Source of the DNA: Aeromicrobium erythreum
Lineage (GTDB): Bacteria; Actinomycetota; Actinomycetes; Propionibacteriales; Nocardioidaceae
NCBI RefSeq assembly: GCF_001509405.1
Contig: NZ_CP011502.1
Coordinates: 620,001-684,000, forward strand
Direction: 5' to 3'
DNA length: 64,000 nucleotides
Shown here: in pieces, positions 42,167 to 50,036 of the stretch
Numbering within the stretch: the first letter of the stretch is position 1
Layout of the letters: the number at the start of each line of letters is the position of its first letter
Program-made: the position numbers and the translations under genes
The notes under the pieces: model-generated
What the model saw: only the letters and a program-made list of their open reading frames with translations
What the model was told of the DNA's origin: nothing
Database searches by the model: none

Positions 42167-43707
42167 CCTCGACGTTCGACCGCCACCCGTCCCCGCCGCC
42201 CACCTCCGCCTCGGTCCCGGCCGACGGCGTCGAGACCTTCGAGTCGCTCGACCCGGCCACCGGGGACCTCGTCGGCGTGCACCCCGTCGCGGGTCCGGAG
42301 GACGTCGCCCTCGCGGTCGAGCGGGCCCGCGACGCCGCCGCCTGGTGGGGCAACCTCACGTTCGACGAGCGCGCGGAGCACCTGCTCACGTGGCGCAGCG
42401 TCATCACGCGCCGGATCGCGCAGCTGTCGGAGCTGTCGCACCGCGAGACCGGCAAGCCGATCCCCGACGCCCAGCTCGAGATCGCGCTCGCCATCGACCA
42501 CGTCGCGTGGGCCGCCAAGCACGCCAAGAAGGTGCTCGGCCCGCAGCGCGTGGCCTCCGGCCTCGTCATGGCCAACCAGAAGTCGACGGTGGAGTACAAG
42601 CCGCTCGGCGTCGTGGGCGTCATCGGCCCGTGGAACTACCCGGTCTTCACCCCGATGGGCTCGATCGCCTACGCGCTGGCGGCCGGCAACACCGTGGTGT
42701 TCAAGCCGAGCGAGTACACGCCGGGTGTCGGCGTGTGGCTCGCCGAGACGTTCGCCGAGGTCGTCGGCGGCATCCCGGTGCTGCAGGCGATCACGGGCCT
42801 GGGTGCCACGGGTGCCGCGCTGTGCACCTCCGGTGTCGACAAGCTGGCGTTCACCGGCTCCACGGCCACCGGCAAGAAGGTCATGGCGGCGTGCGCCGAG
42901 CGGCTCACCCCCGTCGTCATCGAGGCGGGCGGCAAGGACTCGCTCATCGTCGACGAGGACGCCAACATCGCCAAGGCCGCCGAGGCCGCGCTGTGGGGCG
43001 GCATGTCCAACGCGGGCCAGACGTGCATCGGCACCGAGCGCGTCTACGTGCACGAGAAGGTCTTCGACGCGTTCGTCGCCGAGATCACCGAGCAGGCCAA
43101 GGGGCTGCGCGCCGGGACCGACGCGGGCGCCAAGATCGGGCCGATCACCATGCCGTCGCAGGTCGACGTCATCCGCGGTCACGTCCAGGACGCGCTCGAC
43201 CGGGGCGCCACGGCCGTCGTCGGTGGTGCCGACGCGGTCGGGGAGCGGTTCGTGCAGCCGACGATCCTCACCCACGTGCCCGAGACGTCGACGGCGATCA
43301 CCGAGGAGACCTTCGGCCCGACGCTCGCGATCAACCCGGTGCGCGACATGGACGAGGCCGTCCGACTCACGAACGCCGGCAAGTACGGGCTCGCCGGCGC
43401 CGTGTTCTCCAAGCGCCATGGCGTGGAGATCGCCCGACGCATCCGCTCGGGCATGACGTCGGTCAACGGCATCATCACCTTCGCCGGCGTGCCCGGCCTG
43501 CCGTTCGGCGGTGTCGGGGAGTCGGGCTTCGGCCGCATCCACGGTCCCGACGGCCTGAAGGAGTTCACGTACGCCAAGGCCATCACCCGGCAGCGCTACG
43601 CACCGCCGCTGAACCTCACGTCGTTCAAGCGGACCGTGAAGGACGAGAAGGGTCTGAACCTCATCGTCACGCTGCTGCACGGCGGCAAGAAGACGCTCAA
43701 GCCCTGA
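42163..43707 (+). CDS. NAD(P)+-dependent aldehyde dehydrogenase (succinate-semialdehyde/betaine-aldehyde type)
   Basis: A 514-residue ALDH. Motifs are GVIGPWNYPVFTPMG (Asn), FKPSEYTPGVG, FTGSTATGKKVMA (coenzyme glycines), VIEAGGKDSLIV (Glu general base; the usual ELGGK is EAGGK) and NAGQTCIGTERVYV (catalytic Cys near residue 286). It should oxidise the aldehyde produced by the adjacent GMC enzyme. The first 20 residues are a Pro/Ser-rich leader. It ends before a palindrome shared with the convergent menF gene. Confidence 0.9.
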   Translation: MTSTFDRHPSPPPTSASVPADGVETFESLDPATGDLVGVHPVAGPEDVALAVERARDAAAWWGNLTFDERAEHLLTWRSVITRRIAQLSELSHRETGKPIPDAQLEIALAIDHVAWAAKHAKKVLGPQRVASGLVMANQKSTVEYKPLGVVGVIGPWNYPVFTPMGSIAYALAAGNTVVFKPSEYTPGVGVWLAETFAEVVGGIPVLQAITGLGATGAALCTSGVDKLAFTGSTATGKKVMAACAERLTPVVIEAGGKDSLIVDEDANIAKAAEAALWGGMSNAGQTCIGTERVYVHEKVFDAFVAEITEQAKGLRAGTDAGAKIGPITMPSQVDVIRGHVQDALDRGATAVVGGADAVGERFVQPTILTHVPETSTAITEETFGPTLAINPVRDMDEAVRLTNAGKYGLAGAVFSKRHGVEIARRIRSGMTSVNGIITFAGVPGLPFGGVGESGFGRIHGPDGLKEFTYAKAITRQRYAPPLNLTSFKRTVKDEKGLNLIVTLLHGGKKTLKP

Positions 43708-43712
43708 GTGGT

Positions 43713-43759
43713 GGACGCTTCCGGGGCGTTCTCGGCACGAGAGCGCCCCGGAGGTGTCC
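43713..43759. repeat. 47-bp palindrome between convergent ALDH and menF genes
   Basis: GGACGCTTCCGGGGCGTTCTC and GAGAGCGCCCCGGAGGTGTCC are near-perfect inverted arms, and can act as a bidirectional terminator. The arms resemble the GTGGACACTTGCGGGGC family at 31.4 and 32.4 kb. Confidence 0.75.
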
Positions 43760-43773
43760 GAAACGGGAGAGGT

Positions 43774-45042
43774 TCAGGCCAGGGCGTCGCGCACGGGGAC
43801 GAGCTTGGCCTGGCTCTCGGCCAGCTCGTCGGCCGGCACCGAGTCGGCGACGATGCCGCAGCCCGCGAACAGGCGCACGCGGCGGCCCTCGTCCTCCAGC
43901 TGCGCCGACCGCAGGCCGATGCCCCACTCGCCGTCGCCCTCGGCCCCGATCCAGCCGACCGGACCCGCGTAGCGTCCGCGGTCGAGACCCTCGATCTCGG
44001 CGATGAGCGCGACGGCCGCGTCGGTGGGCGTCCCGCCGACCGCCGCCGACGGGTGCAGGGCGGCCACGAGGTTCAGCGCGCTCGCGTCGCCCCGCAGCAC
44101 GGCCGTCACGTCGGTGGCCAGGTGCATCACGTTGGGCAGGTGCAGCACGAACGGCGCGTCGGGCACGTTCGTGCTCGAGCAGTGCGGTGCCAGCGCCTCG
44201 GCGACCGACCGGACGGCGTACTCGTGCTCCTCGAGGTCCTTGCTCGAGCGGGCCAGTGACGCGGCGAGCGCGAGGTCGCGGGTGTCGTCGCCCGTGCGGC
44301 GGATCGTGCCGGCCAGGACGCGCGACGTCACCAGCCCGCGCTCGAGACGCACCAGCATCTCCGGCGTGGACCCGAAGAAGCCGTCGACGTGGAACGTCCA
44401 GCATCCGGGGTAGTCGCGGGCCAGCCGGCGCAGCGGCGAGCGGACGTCGAGCGGCGTGTCGAGCTCGGCGACCAGGTCGCGGGCGAGCACGACCTTGTCG
44501 AGCTGGCCGGCGGAGATGCGGCGCACCGCCTCGGCCACCACGTCCTGCCAGGCGTCGCTGTCGACCGACCCGTCGACGAGCTCCACGCCGTGCGGGTGCT
44601 GCGGCGGGTCGGTGGGCGTGAGCGACGGCGGGGAGGAGATCGACGTGCCGACGACCGTGACCCAGCTGCGTCCGTCGCGGCGGCCCACGACCACCTCGGG
44701 CACGACGAGGCTGCTGCCGCGGCCGTCGTCGGCGAACGCGAAGCTGCCGAATGCCACGAGTCCGCTGCCGGGCACGTGCACCTCGTCGCGCGTGACGCTG
44801 TGCCGCGTGACCTCGCGCCACCAGCGGTGCGCGCGGTCGAACCGGTCGGGTCCGTCGACGGACAGCGACGCCGCGCGACCCCAGCCGACCAGACCGTCGC
44901 CGTGGTGCACCCAGGCGACCGCGTCGGTGTCGCGGTGCAGCAGCGCGAGCAGCGGTCCGGGGTCGTCGACCTCGACGGTGCGGGCGACGAGCGGCGACGG
45001 CAGGGGGCTCGCCGCAGCGGCCACGGGGGGAGGGCTCGTCAC
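43774..45042 (-). CDS. menF: Isochorismate synthase
   Basis: MenF converts chorismate to isochorismate, the entry to menaquinone synthesis. The 422-residue chorismate-binding enzyme has the C-terminal blocks [68 protein letters not shown] and the final [12 protein letters not shown]. Men context favours MenF over a siderophore EntC/DhbC. GTG 45040-45042 starts before a low-complexity Ala/Pro/Ser stretch, and TAGGCT stands 7 bases upstream. It is divergent from menG. Confidence 0.92.
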   Translation of the reverse strand: MTSPPPVAAAASPLPSPLVARTVEVDDPGPLLALLHRDTDAVAWVHHGDGLVGWGRAASLSVDGPDRFDRAHRWWREVTRHSVTRDEVHVPGSGLVAFGSFAFADDGRGSSLVVPEVVVGRRDGRSWVTVVGTSISSPPSLTPTDPPQHPHGVELVDGSVDSDAWQDVVAEAVRRISAGQLDKVVLARDLVAELDTPLDVRSPLRRLARDYPGCWTFHVDGFFGSTPEMLVRLERGLVTSRVLAGTIRRTGDDTRDLALAASLARSSKDLEEHEYAVRSVAEALAPHCSSTNVPDAPFVLHLPNVMHLATDVTAVLRGDASALNLVAALHPSAAVGGTPTDAAVALIAEIEGLDRGRYAGPVGWIGAEGDGEWGIGLRSAQLEDEGRRVRLFAGCGIVADSVPADELAESQAKLVPVRDALA

Positions 45043-45049
45043 CCGATCG

Positions 45050-45055
45050 AGCCTA
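45050..45055 (-). promoter_or_regulatory. Predicted -10 of a leaderless promoter (menF)
   Basis: TAGGCT on the minus strand, 7 bases before the menF GTG. No ribosome binding site between. Confidence 0.45.
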
Positions 45056-45074
45056 CTCGTGGGACGCTTGCGGG

Positions 45075-45767
45075 GTGAGCCGAGCCGGACTGGACAAGGA
45101 GCCCCGCGACGTCGCGCGCATGTTCGACACCGTCGCCCAGCGCTACGACGTGACGAACGACGTGCTGTCCCTCGGTCAGGACCGCCGGTGGCGTCGCAAG
45201 GTCGTCGACCTCGTGGCCCCGAAGCCGGGCGAGCGCATCCTCGACCTCGCCGCCGGCACCGGGACCTCCAGCGAACCGTTCCGCGAGGCGGGCGCCACGG
45301 TCGTGCCCTGCGACTTCTCCCTCGGCATGCTGCAGGAGGGCCGCCGCCGGTTCGCGCACCTGCCGTTCGTCGCCGGTGACGGCATGCGCCTGCCGTTCGC
45401 CGACGCCTCCTTCGACGCGGTGACGATCTCCTTCGGCCTGCGCAACATCCACGACCCGCTGCAGGGTCTGCGCGAGCTGCGACGCGTGACCCGGCCGGGC
45501 GGTCGGATCGTCGTGTGCGAGTTCTCCACGCCCACGTGGGAGCCGTTCGCGGCGGTCTACTCGAACTACCTGATGCGGGCGCTGCCGTCGATCGCGCGTC
45601 GGACGTCGTCGAACCCGGAGTCGTACGTCTACCTGGCGGAGTCGATCCGCGCCTGGCCCGACCAGAAGGGCCTTGCCCTGCGCATGGTCGAGGCGGGCTG
45701 GGGTCGCGTGGAGTGGCACAACCTCTCGGGCGGCATCGTGGCGCTGCACCACTCCTTCCGCCCCTGA
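45075..45767 (+). CDS. menG: Demethylmenaquinone methyltransferase (MenG/UbiE)
   Basis: MenG transfers the methyl group from SAM to demethylmenaquinone, the last ring step. The 230-residue protein has the UbiE start [20 protein letters not shown], the SAM motif [33 protein letters not shown] and the C-terminal [14 protein letters not shown]. All conserved blocks are present. GTG 45075 begins immediately upstream of the conserved region. In many actinobacteria menJ (geranylgeranyl reductase-type) follows; here a repeat region and the MFS/ArsR pair follow instead. Confidence 0.95.
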   Translation: MSRAGLDKEPRDVARMFDTVAQRYDVTNDVLSLGQDRRWRRKVVDLVAPKPGERILDLAAGTGTSSEPFREAGATVVPCDFSLGMLQEGRRRFAHLPFVAGDGMRLPFADASFDAVTISFGLRNIHDPLQGLRELRRVTRPGGRIVVCEFSTPTWEPFAAVYSNYLMRALPSIARRTSSNPESYVYLAESIRAWPDQKGLALRMVEAGWGRVEWHNLSGGIVALHHSFRP

Positions 45768-45780
45768 CGTTCGTCCGTCC

Positions 45781-46238
45781 GGACCTGCTGGTGCGTCGCC
45801 TGCGGTGGTCCCGTCGGGCGATGCGCCGGTCGCGGTCCGTCCCGGCCTGTTGGTGCGCCGCCTGTGACGGTCCTCGACCCGCCGGTGCGCTGCCTCGGCC
45901 CGCGCTGGGTGTGGTCTTCGAGAGGCCTCGACCGGGCCGATGGCGCGATGCTCGGGGGCCCCGGGCTGCGGCCGGGTGCGGCGTGGGGGCGGTAGGTGGC
46001 GCGCGCTTCCTGCGGAGGCGGAGGTAGGTGACGCGCGGTAAGAGCCTCTCATTCCACGCGTCACCTACCTCCGAGCCCAGGGACACGCGCGTCACCTACC
46101 GCCCACCCAGCCCGCACCCCGAGAACCCGACCAGACGCCGCTCCCAGCCAGCCGGTCGAGGCCTTCTCGGAGGCCACCCCCAGCGCGAGCCGAGGCAGCG
46201 CACCAGCAGGCCGAGACCGACCGCAGCCGGCGACGCCC
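45781..46238. repeat. Composite inverted repeat 2 (about 460 bp)
   Basis: Three direct copies of a 32-bp-spaced unit (CCTGCTGGTGCGTCGCCTG at 45784, CCTGTTGGTGCGCCGCCTG at 45846, a third at 45878) lead into GGCCTCGACCGG (45924). Nested inverted repeats follow, GGCGGTAGGTG ... CACCTACCGCC outside and GGAGGTAGGTGACGCG ... CGCGTCACCTACCTCC inside; then come the inverted core (46152-46163) and an inverted unit ending near 46,220. The main arms, 45885-45934 and 46152-46203, align over about 50 bp with few changes. Apart from this element I saw no gene in 45,768-46,298. Confidence 0.85.
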
Positions 46239-46264
46239 CGTCCACGACGCACGGCGCCTATCGC

Positions 46265-46293
46265 TTGCACATGTGCGCGGATGTGCACACAAT
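46265..46293 (+). promoter_or_regulatory. MFS promoter with overlapping ArsR-type operator
   Basis: TTGCAC (46265-46270) and CACAAT (46288-46293) form a -35/-10 pair with a 17-base spacer, only 5 bases before the GTG start. TGCACAT-N8-ATGTGCA (46266-46287) fills the spacer, an inverted repeat of the size bound by ArsR/SmtB repressors. The message may be leaderless. Confidence 0.6.
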
Positions 46294-46298
46294 GAACT

Positions 46299-47528
46299 GT
46301 GCTCACGACGCTGCGCCGCCACCCGCGCTACGCCCGGCTCTTCGCCGCCCAGCTGAGCGGGCTGCTCGGCACGGGCGTGCTGACCGTCGCGCTCGCCCTG
46401 CTCGCCGCCGACCTCGCGGGACCGCAGGCGGCCGGGGTGCTGGCGACGGCGATGACGGTCAAGATCGTCGCCTACGTCGCGCTGTCGCCCTGGATCGCGC
46501 GGCTGACCGCCGGGTGGGCGCCGGTGCGCGTGCTCGTCGGGGCCGACGTCGTGCGCGTCGCGGTCGCGGCGTCGCTGCCGCTCGTGGACGCCACCTGGCA
46601 GGTCTACGTGCTCGTCCTGGTGCTGCAGGCGGCGTCGGCCGGGTTCACGCCTGCCTACCAGGCCCTCCTGCCGCGGGTGCTGTCGGAGGAGGACGACTAC
46701 CGGCAGGCGCTGTCGCTGTCGCGGGTCGCCTACGACGCCGAGGCGGTGGTGAGTCCCGCCGTCGCGGCGCTGGCGCTCGTGCTGGTCGACGCCCGCTCGC
46801 TGTTCCTGCTGTCCGCCGTCGGCTTCGTCGGCTCGCTGGTCTGGGTGCTGGCCGCACGACCGCCCGCCGCCGCGACGCCGGCCGGAGGTCGGGAGGAGCG
46901 CAGCGGCGGGTTCGTGACGTTCGTGCGGGTGGCCGACCTGCGCCGGCTGCTCCTGCTCGACCTCGTCGCGGCCTGCGCCTACGCGTCGGCCCTCGTCCTC
47001 ACGGCGACGCTGGTGGCCGACGTCGGCTGGGGCGAGTCCGAGGTCGGTGTCGTGCTCGCCGTGTTCGGGGCCGGCTCGGTGGTCGGTGCGGTGCTCGTCT
47101 CGCGTTGGACGGGGGAGCCGTGGACCCCGATGTGCTGGGGTGGGGGCGTCGTGGCCCTCGCGCTGCTCGTCGCCGCGGCAGTGGGCGACGGGGGTGCTGG
47201 GCTCGTCGCGACGTGGGCCGTCCTTGGCCTGGGGTCGTCGCTCGTCCTCACGCCGTCGGGGCAGGTGCTGCGCGCGCAGGGCGAGGGTCGACGCCTGACG
47301 CTCCTGTTCGCCGGACACTTCGCCTGGTCGCACGCCTGCTACCTGCTCACCTACCCGCTCGCCGGGCTCGTGGCCGTGCAGACGTCGCCACGGCTGGCCC
47401 TCGCCGTCCTGGGTGGGCTCGCCGCCGTCGCCCTCGTCGGGGCGCTGCGCCCCCACCCCTCCCGCTCCCGCCTGTTTGCGTGGGGCCCCACGCAAACAGG
47501 CTCCGCCCACCGCAGACATGCGGCGTGA
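46299..47528 (+). CDS. MFS transporter, probable ArsR-controlled exporter
   Basis: A 409-residue protein with about 11-12 hydrophobic helices of the major facilitator superfamily, opening RHPRYARLFAAQLSGLLGTG as in actinobacterial MFS exporters found beside ArsR regulators. The substrate is unknown; metal efflux is suggested by the linked regulator. The final dozen-plus residues (LFAWGPTQTGSAHRR...) are translated from a perfect 30-bp palindrome, so the C-terminus is repeat-derived. The GTG start has no ribosome binding site. Confidence 0.82.
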   Translation: MLTTLRRHPRYARLFAAQLSGLLGTGVLTVALALLAADLAGPQAAGVLATAMTVKIVAYVALSPWIARLTAGWAPVRVLVGADVVRVAVAASLPLVDATWQVYVLVLVLQAASAGFTPAYQALLPRVLSEEDDYRQALSLSRVAYDAEAVVSPAVAALALVLVDARSLFLLSAVGFVGSLVWVLAARPPAAATPAGGREERSGGFVTFVRVADLRRLLLLDLVAACAYASALVLTATLVADVGWGESEVGVVLAVFGAGSVVGAVLVSRWTGEPWTPMCWGGGVVALALLVAAAVGDGGAGLVATWAVLGLGSSLVLTPSGQVLRAQGEGRRLTLLFAGHFAWSHACYLLTYPLAGLVAVQTSPRLALAVLGGLAAVALVGALRPHPSRSRLFAWGPTQTGSAHRRHAA

Positions 47529-47559
47529 GTGCACGTTTGCGTGGGGCCCCACGCAAACG
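47471..47559. repeat. Two GTTTGCGTGGGGCCCCAC palindromes
   Basis: A perfect 30-bp palindrome (47471-47500, half-site CCTGTTTGCGTGGGG) lies inside the 3' end of the MFS gene, and a perfect 26-bp one (47534-47559, half-site CGTTTGCGTGGGG) follows its stop. They match the cores of the tandem array at 36.9 kb. Confidence 0.92.
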
Positions 47560-47635
47560 CGCACGGGGGACACGCCTGACCGGGGCGACCGGCGCGCCGA
47601 CCCCTGCGCGACCCTGGCTGCGACACAATGACGAC

Positions 47636-48010
47636 GTGAGCGACGGCGGCAGGGGCGGGCGGGCGATCGAGCCTGCGCCCAGCCTGCGGCACGACGTCGA
47701 GCCGACGCCCGAGCGCCTGGCCGAGGCGTCGGAGGTGTTCGGCCTGCTCTCCGACCGCACCCGCCTGCACCTGCTGTGGGTGCTGGCCCGTCAGGACGCC
47801 GACGTCACCACGCTCGCCGACACGGTCGGCGCGAGCCGGACGTCGGTGAGCCAGCACCTGGCGAAGCTGCGACTGGCCGGACTCGTCGAGGCGCACCGCG
47901 AGGGCCGCCGCGTGCGGTACACGCTCGTCGGCGGACACCTGCGTCGCCTCCTCCTCGAGGCTCTCGGACACGCCGACCACGTCGTCACGGGCGAGCCACA
48001 CCACGTCTGA
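47636..48010 (+). CDS. ArsR/SmtB-family repressor with a possible alpha-5 metal site
   Basis: A 124-residue winged-HTH protein: EVFGLLSDRTRLHLLWVLAR, TLADTVGASRTSVSQHLAKL (recognition helix) and the wing VEAHREGRRVRYTLV. It has no cysteine, so the alpha-3 thiol site of ArsR is absent. The last helix contains H-x10-H-x2-H (GHLRRLLLEALGHADH), the spacing of the SmtB/CzrA/NmtR alpha-5 zinc/nickel site, though the usual Asp two residues before the first His is Gly. GTG 47636 is preceded by CACAAT at 6 bases. It probably represses the MFS gene through the operator at 46,266. Confidence 0.85.
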   Translation: MSDGGRGGRAIEPAPSLRHDVEPTPERLAEASEVFGLLSDRTRLHLLWVLARQDADVTTLADTVGASRTSVSQHLAKLRLAGLVEAHREGRRVRYTLVGGHLRRLLLEALGHADHVVTGEPHHV

Positions 48011-48064
48011 CCTGCGCAAACACCACCTCACCGGACTCCGCACCTCGACTTAGTGTGACCTCAG

Positions 48065-48126
48065 TTACACACGCCCCTCGGCGGGCGTAGAGTGAGGCGC
48101 AGGTCACGTTGTGAAGTAGTTCACAA
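48065..48126 (+). promoter_or_regulatory. nuo operon promoter with a perfect Rex operator
   Basis: TTACAC (48065-48070) and TAGAGT (48088-48093) form a promoter with a 17-base spacer. TTGTGAAGTAGTTCACAA (48109-48126), an exact match to the Rex operator TTGTGAA-N4-TTCACAA, covers roughly +9 to +26. Rex bound there would block early elongation when NADH is low. The nuoA start is 49 bases downstream. Confidence 0.85.
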
Positions 48127-48174
48127 GGTCACGACCTCGGGAAGACCCCACGCCCACACATGCTGGAGGTGACG

Positions 48175-48533
48175 GTGAACGAGTACACACCGGTCCTCGT
48201 CCTGGGCGCCCTCGCGGCCGGGTTCGCCGTGTTCAGCATCGCGATCGCGCCGCTCACCGGGCCGAAGCGGTACAACCGCGCCAAGCTCGACCGCTACGAG
48301 TCCGGCATCGAGCCCAGCCCGCTCCCCGACGGCGGCGGCAAGGTCAGCGTCAAGTACTTCTTCACCGCGATGATGTTCATCGTCTTCGACATCGAGATCG
48401 TCTTCCTCTACCCCTTCGCCGTCGCCTTCGACCAGATGAGCTGGTTCGCCGTCTTCGCGATCCTGCTCTTCCTCGTCAACGTCACGATCGCGTACGCCTA
48501 CGAGTGGCGCCGCGGTGGAATGGAGTGGACCTG

Positions 48534-48534
<1 letters not shown>
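48175..48534 (+). CDS. nuoA: NADH-quinone oxidoreductase subunit A
   Basis: A 119-residue membrane-arm subunit of complex I with three helices and the conserved [21 protein letters not shown] (residues about 58-78), whose acidic residues sit near the quinone pathway. The GTG at 48175 is chosen because GGAGGTGA lies directly upstream and the length fits NuoA; the ATG at 48160 would put that ribosome binding site inside the gene. It is the first gene of a 14-gene operon and overlaps nuoB by one base. Confidence 0.96.
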
Positions 48535-49087
<553 letters not shown>

Positions 49088-49088
<1 letters not shown>

Positions 49089-49858
49089 TGGCAGACGACA
49101 AGACCCGCACCGTCGACGACCACACCACCACGCAGGACCGCTCGCACGACCCCGTCCCCGACGGCGGCGCGCCCGTCGTCCCCGCAGGCACCGAGACCTT
49201 CGAGGTCGTCGACGTGCGCCAAGGCATGTTCGGCGTGCGCGGCACCGGCGACACGAGCGGCTACGGCGGCATCACCCGCCCCGTCGCGATGCCGCCCGCC
49301 TCCCAGCCGCCCTTCGGCCCCGGCGACGGACCCGGGTGGTTCGACGACGTGCACGACCGCCTCGCCGAGCTCGCCGACGGCACCGACGCCATCGAGCGCG
49401 TCGTGGTGGACCGCGGCGAGATCACCTTCGTCGTCCGCCGTGAGACGCTGCTCGACGTCGTCCGGCACCTGCGCGACGACGCGGCGCTGCGCTACGAGCT
49501 GTGCAGCAGCCTTTCCGCCGTGCACTTCCCGCACGAGACCGGCCGCGAGCTGCACGTCGTGCTCCACCTGCTCTCCATGACGCACCGGCGCCGCATCCGC
49601 GTCGAGACCACGTGCCCCGACGCCGACCCGCACGTGCCGAGCGTCGTCGCCGTCTATCCCACCGCCGACTGGCAGGAGCGGGAGGCCTACGACATGTTCG
49701 GCATCGTCTTCGACGGCCACCCGGCCCTCACCCGCATCCTCATGCCCGACGACTGGCAGGGCCACCCCCAGCGCAAGGACTATCCCCTCGGCGGCATCCC
49801 CGTGGAGTACAAGGGCGGCACGGTCCCGAGCCCCGACCAGCGCAGGAGCTACTCGTGA
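49088..49858 (+). CDS. nuoC: NADH-quinone oxidoreductase subunit C
   Basis: A 256-residue peripheral-arm subunit. The NuoC core is at the C-terminus ([56 protein letters not shown]). Residues 1-85 form an Asp/Thr/Pro-rich actinobacterial extension. The ATG overlaps the nuoB stop. Unlike the rest of the operon, it is separated from the next gene by 178 bases carrying a palindromic element. Confidence 0.95.
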
Positions 49859-49881
49859 GTGGCATGCGTAGTCGGCTGCAA

Positions 49882-50004
49882 GGTGGTCTCGATACGTCGG
49901 GACCTGCTCGTACCTCGCGGTCCCGACTACTCGACCAGCGGCACGACTGCTGGTCGAGCAGGCCAGTCGGCGACGGAGGAGCTCGGCTGGCCGTACCGAG
50001 ACCA
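49882..50004. repeat. Palindromic element between nuoC and nuoD
   Basis: Outer arms GGTGGTCTCGATACG and CGTACCGAGACCACT and inner TACTCGACCAGCGG / CTGCTGGTCGAGCAG form an imperfect palindrome of about 123 bp. Elements with these GGTCTCGATACG / TACTCGACCA words are abundant in Nocardioides-like genomes (from memory). It is the only wide gap seen in the nuo operon and could fold into a large mRNA hairpin. Only one copy was seen in this window. Confidence 0.75.
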
Positions 50005-50036
50005 CTCGGCAACGGCTCAGCGCTCGGGAGGACGCG

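Noticed and set aside
48160..48174. Upstream ATG as the nuoA start
   Set aside because: The GGAGGTGA ribosome binding site would fall inside the gene, and the 119-residue product from GTG 48175 matches the usual NuoA length.
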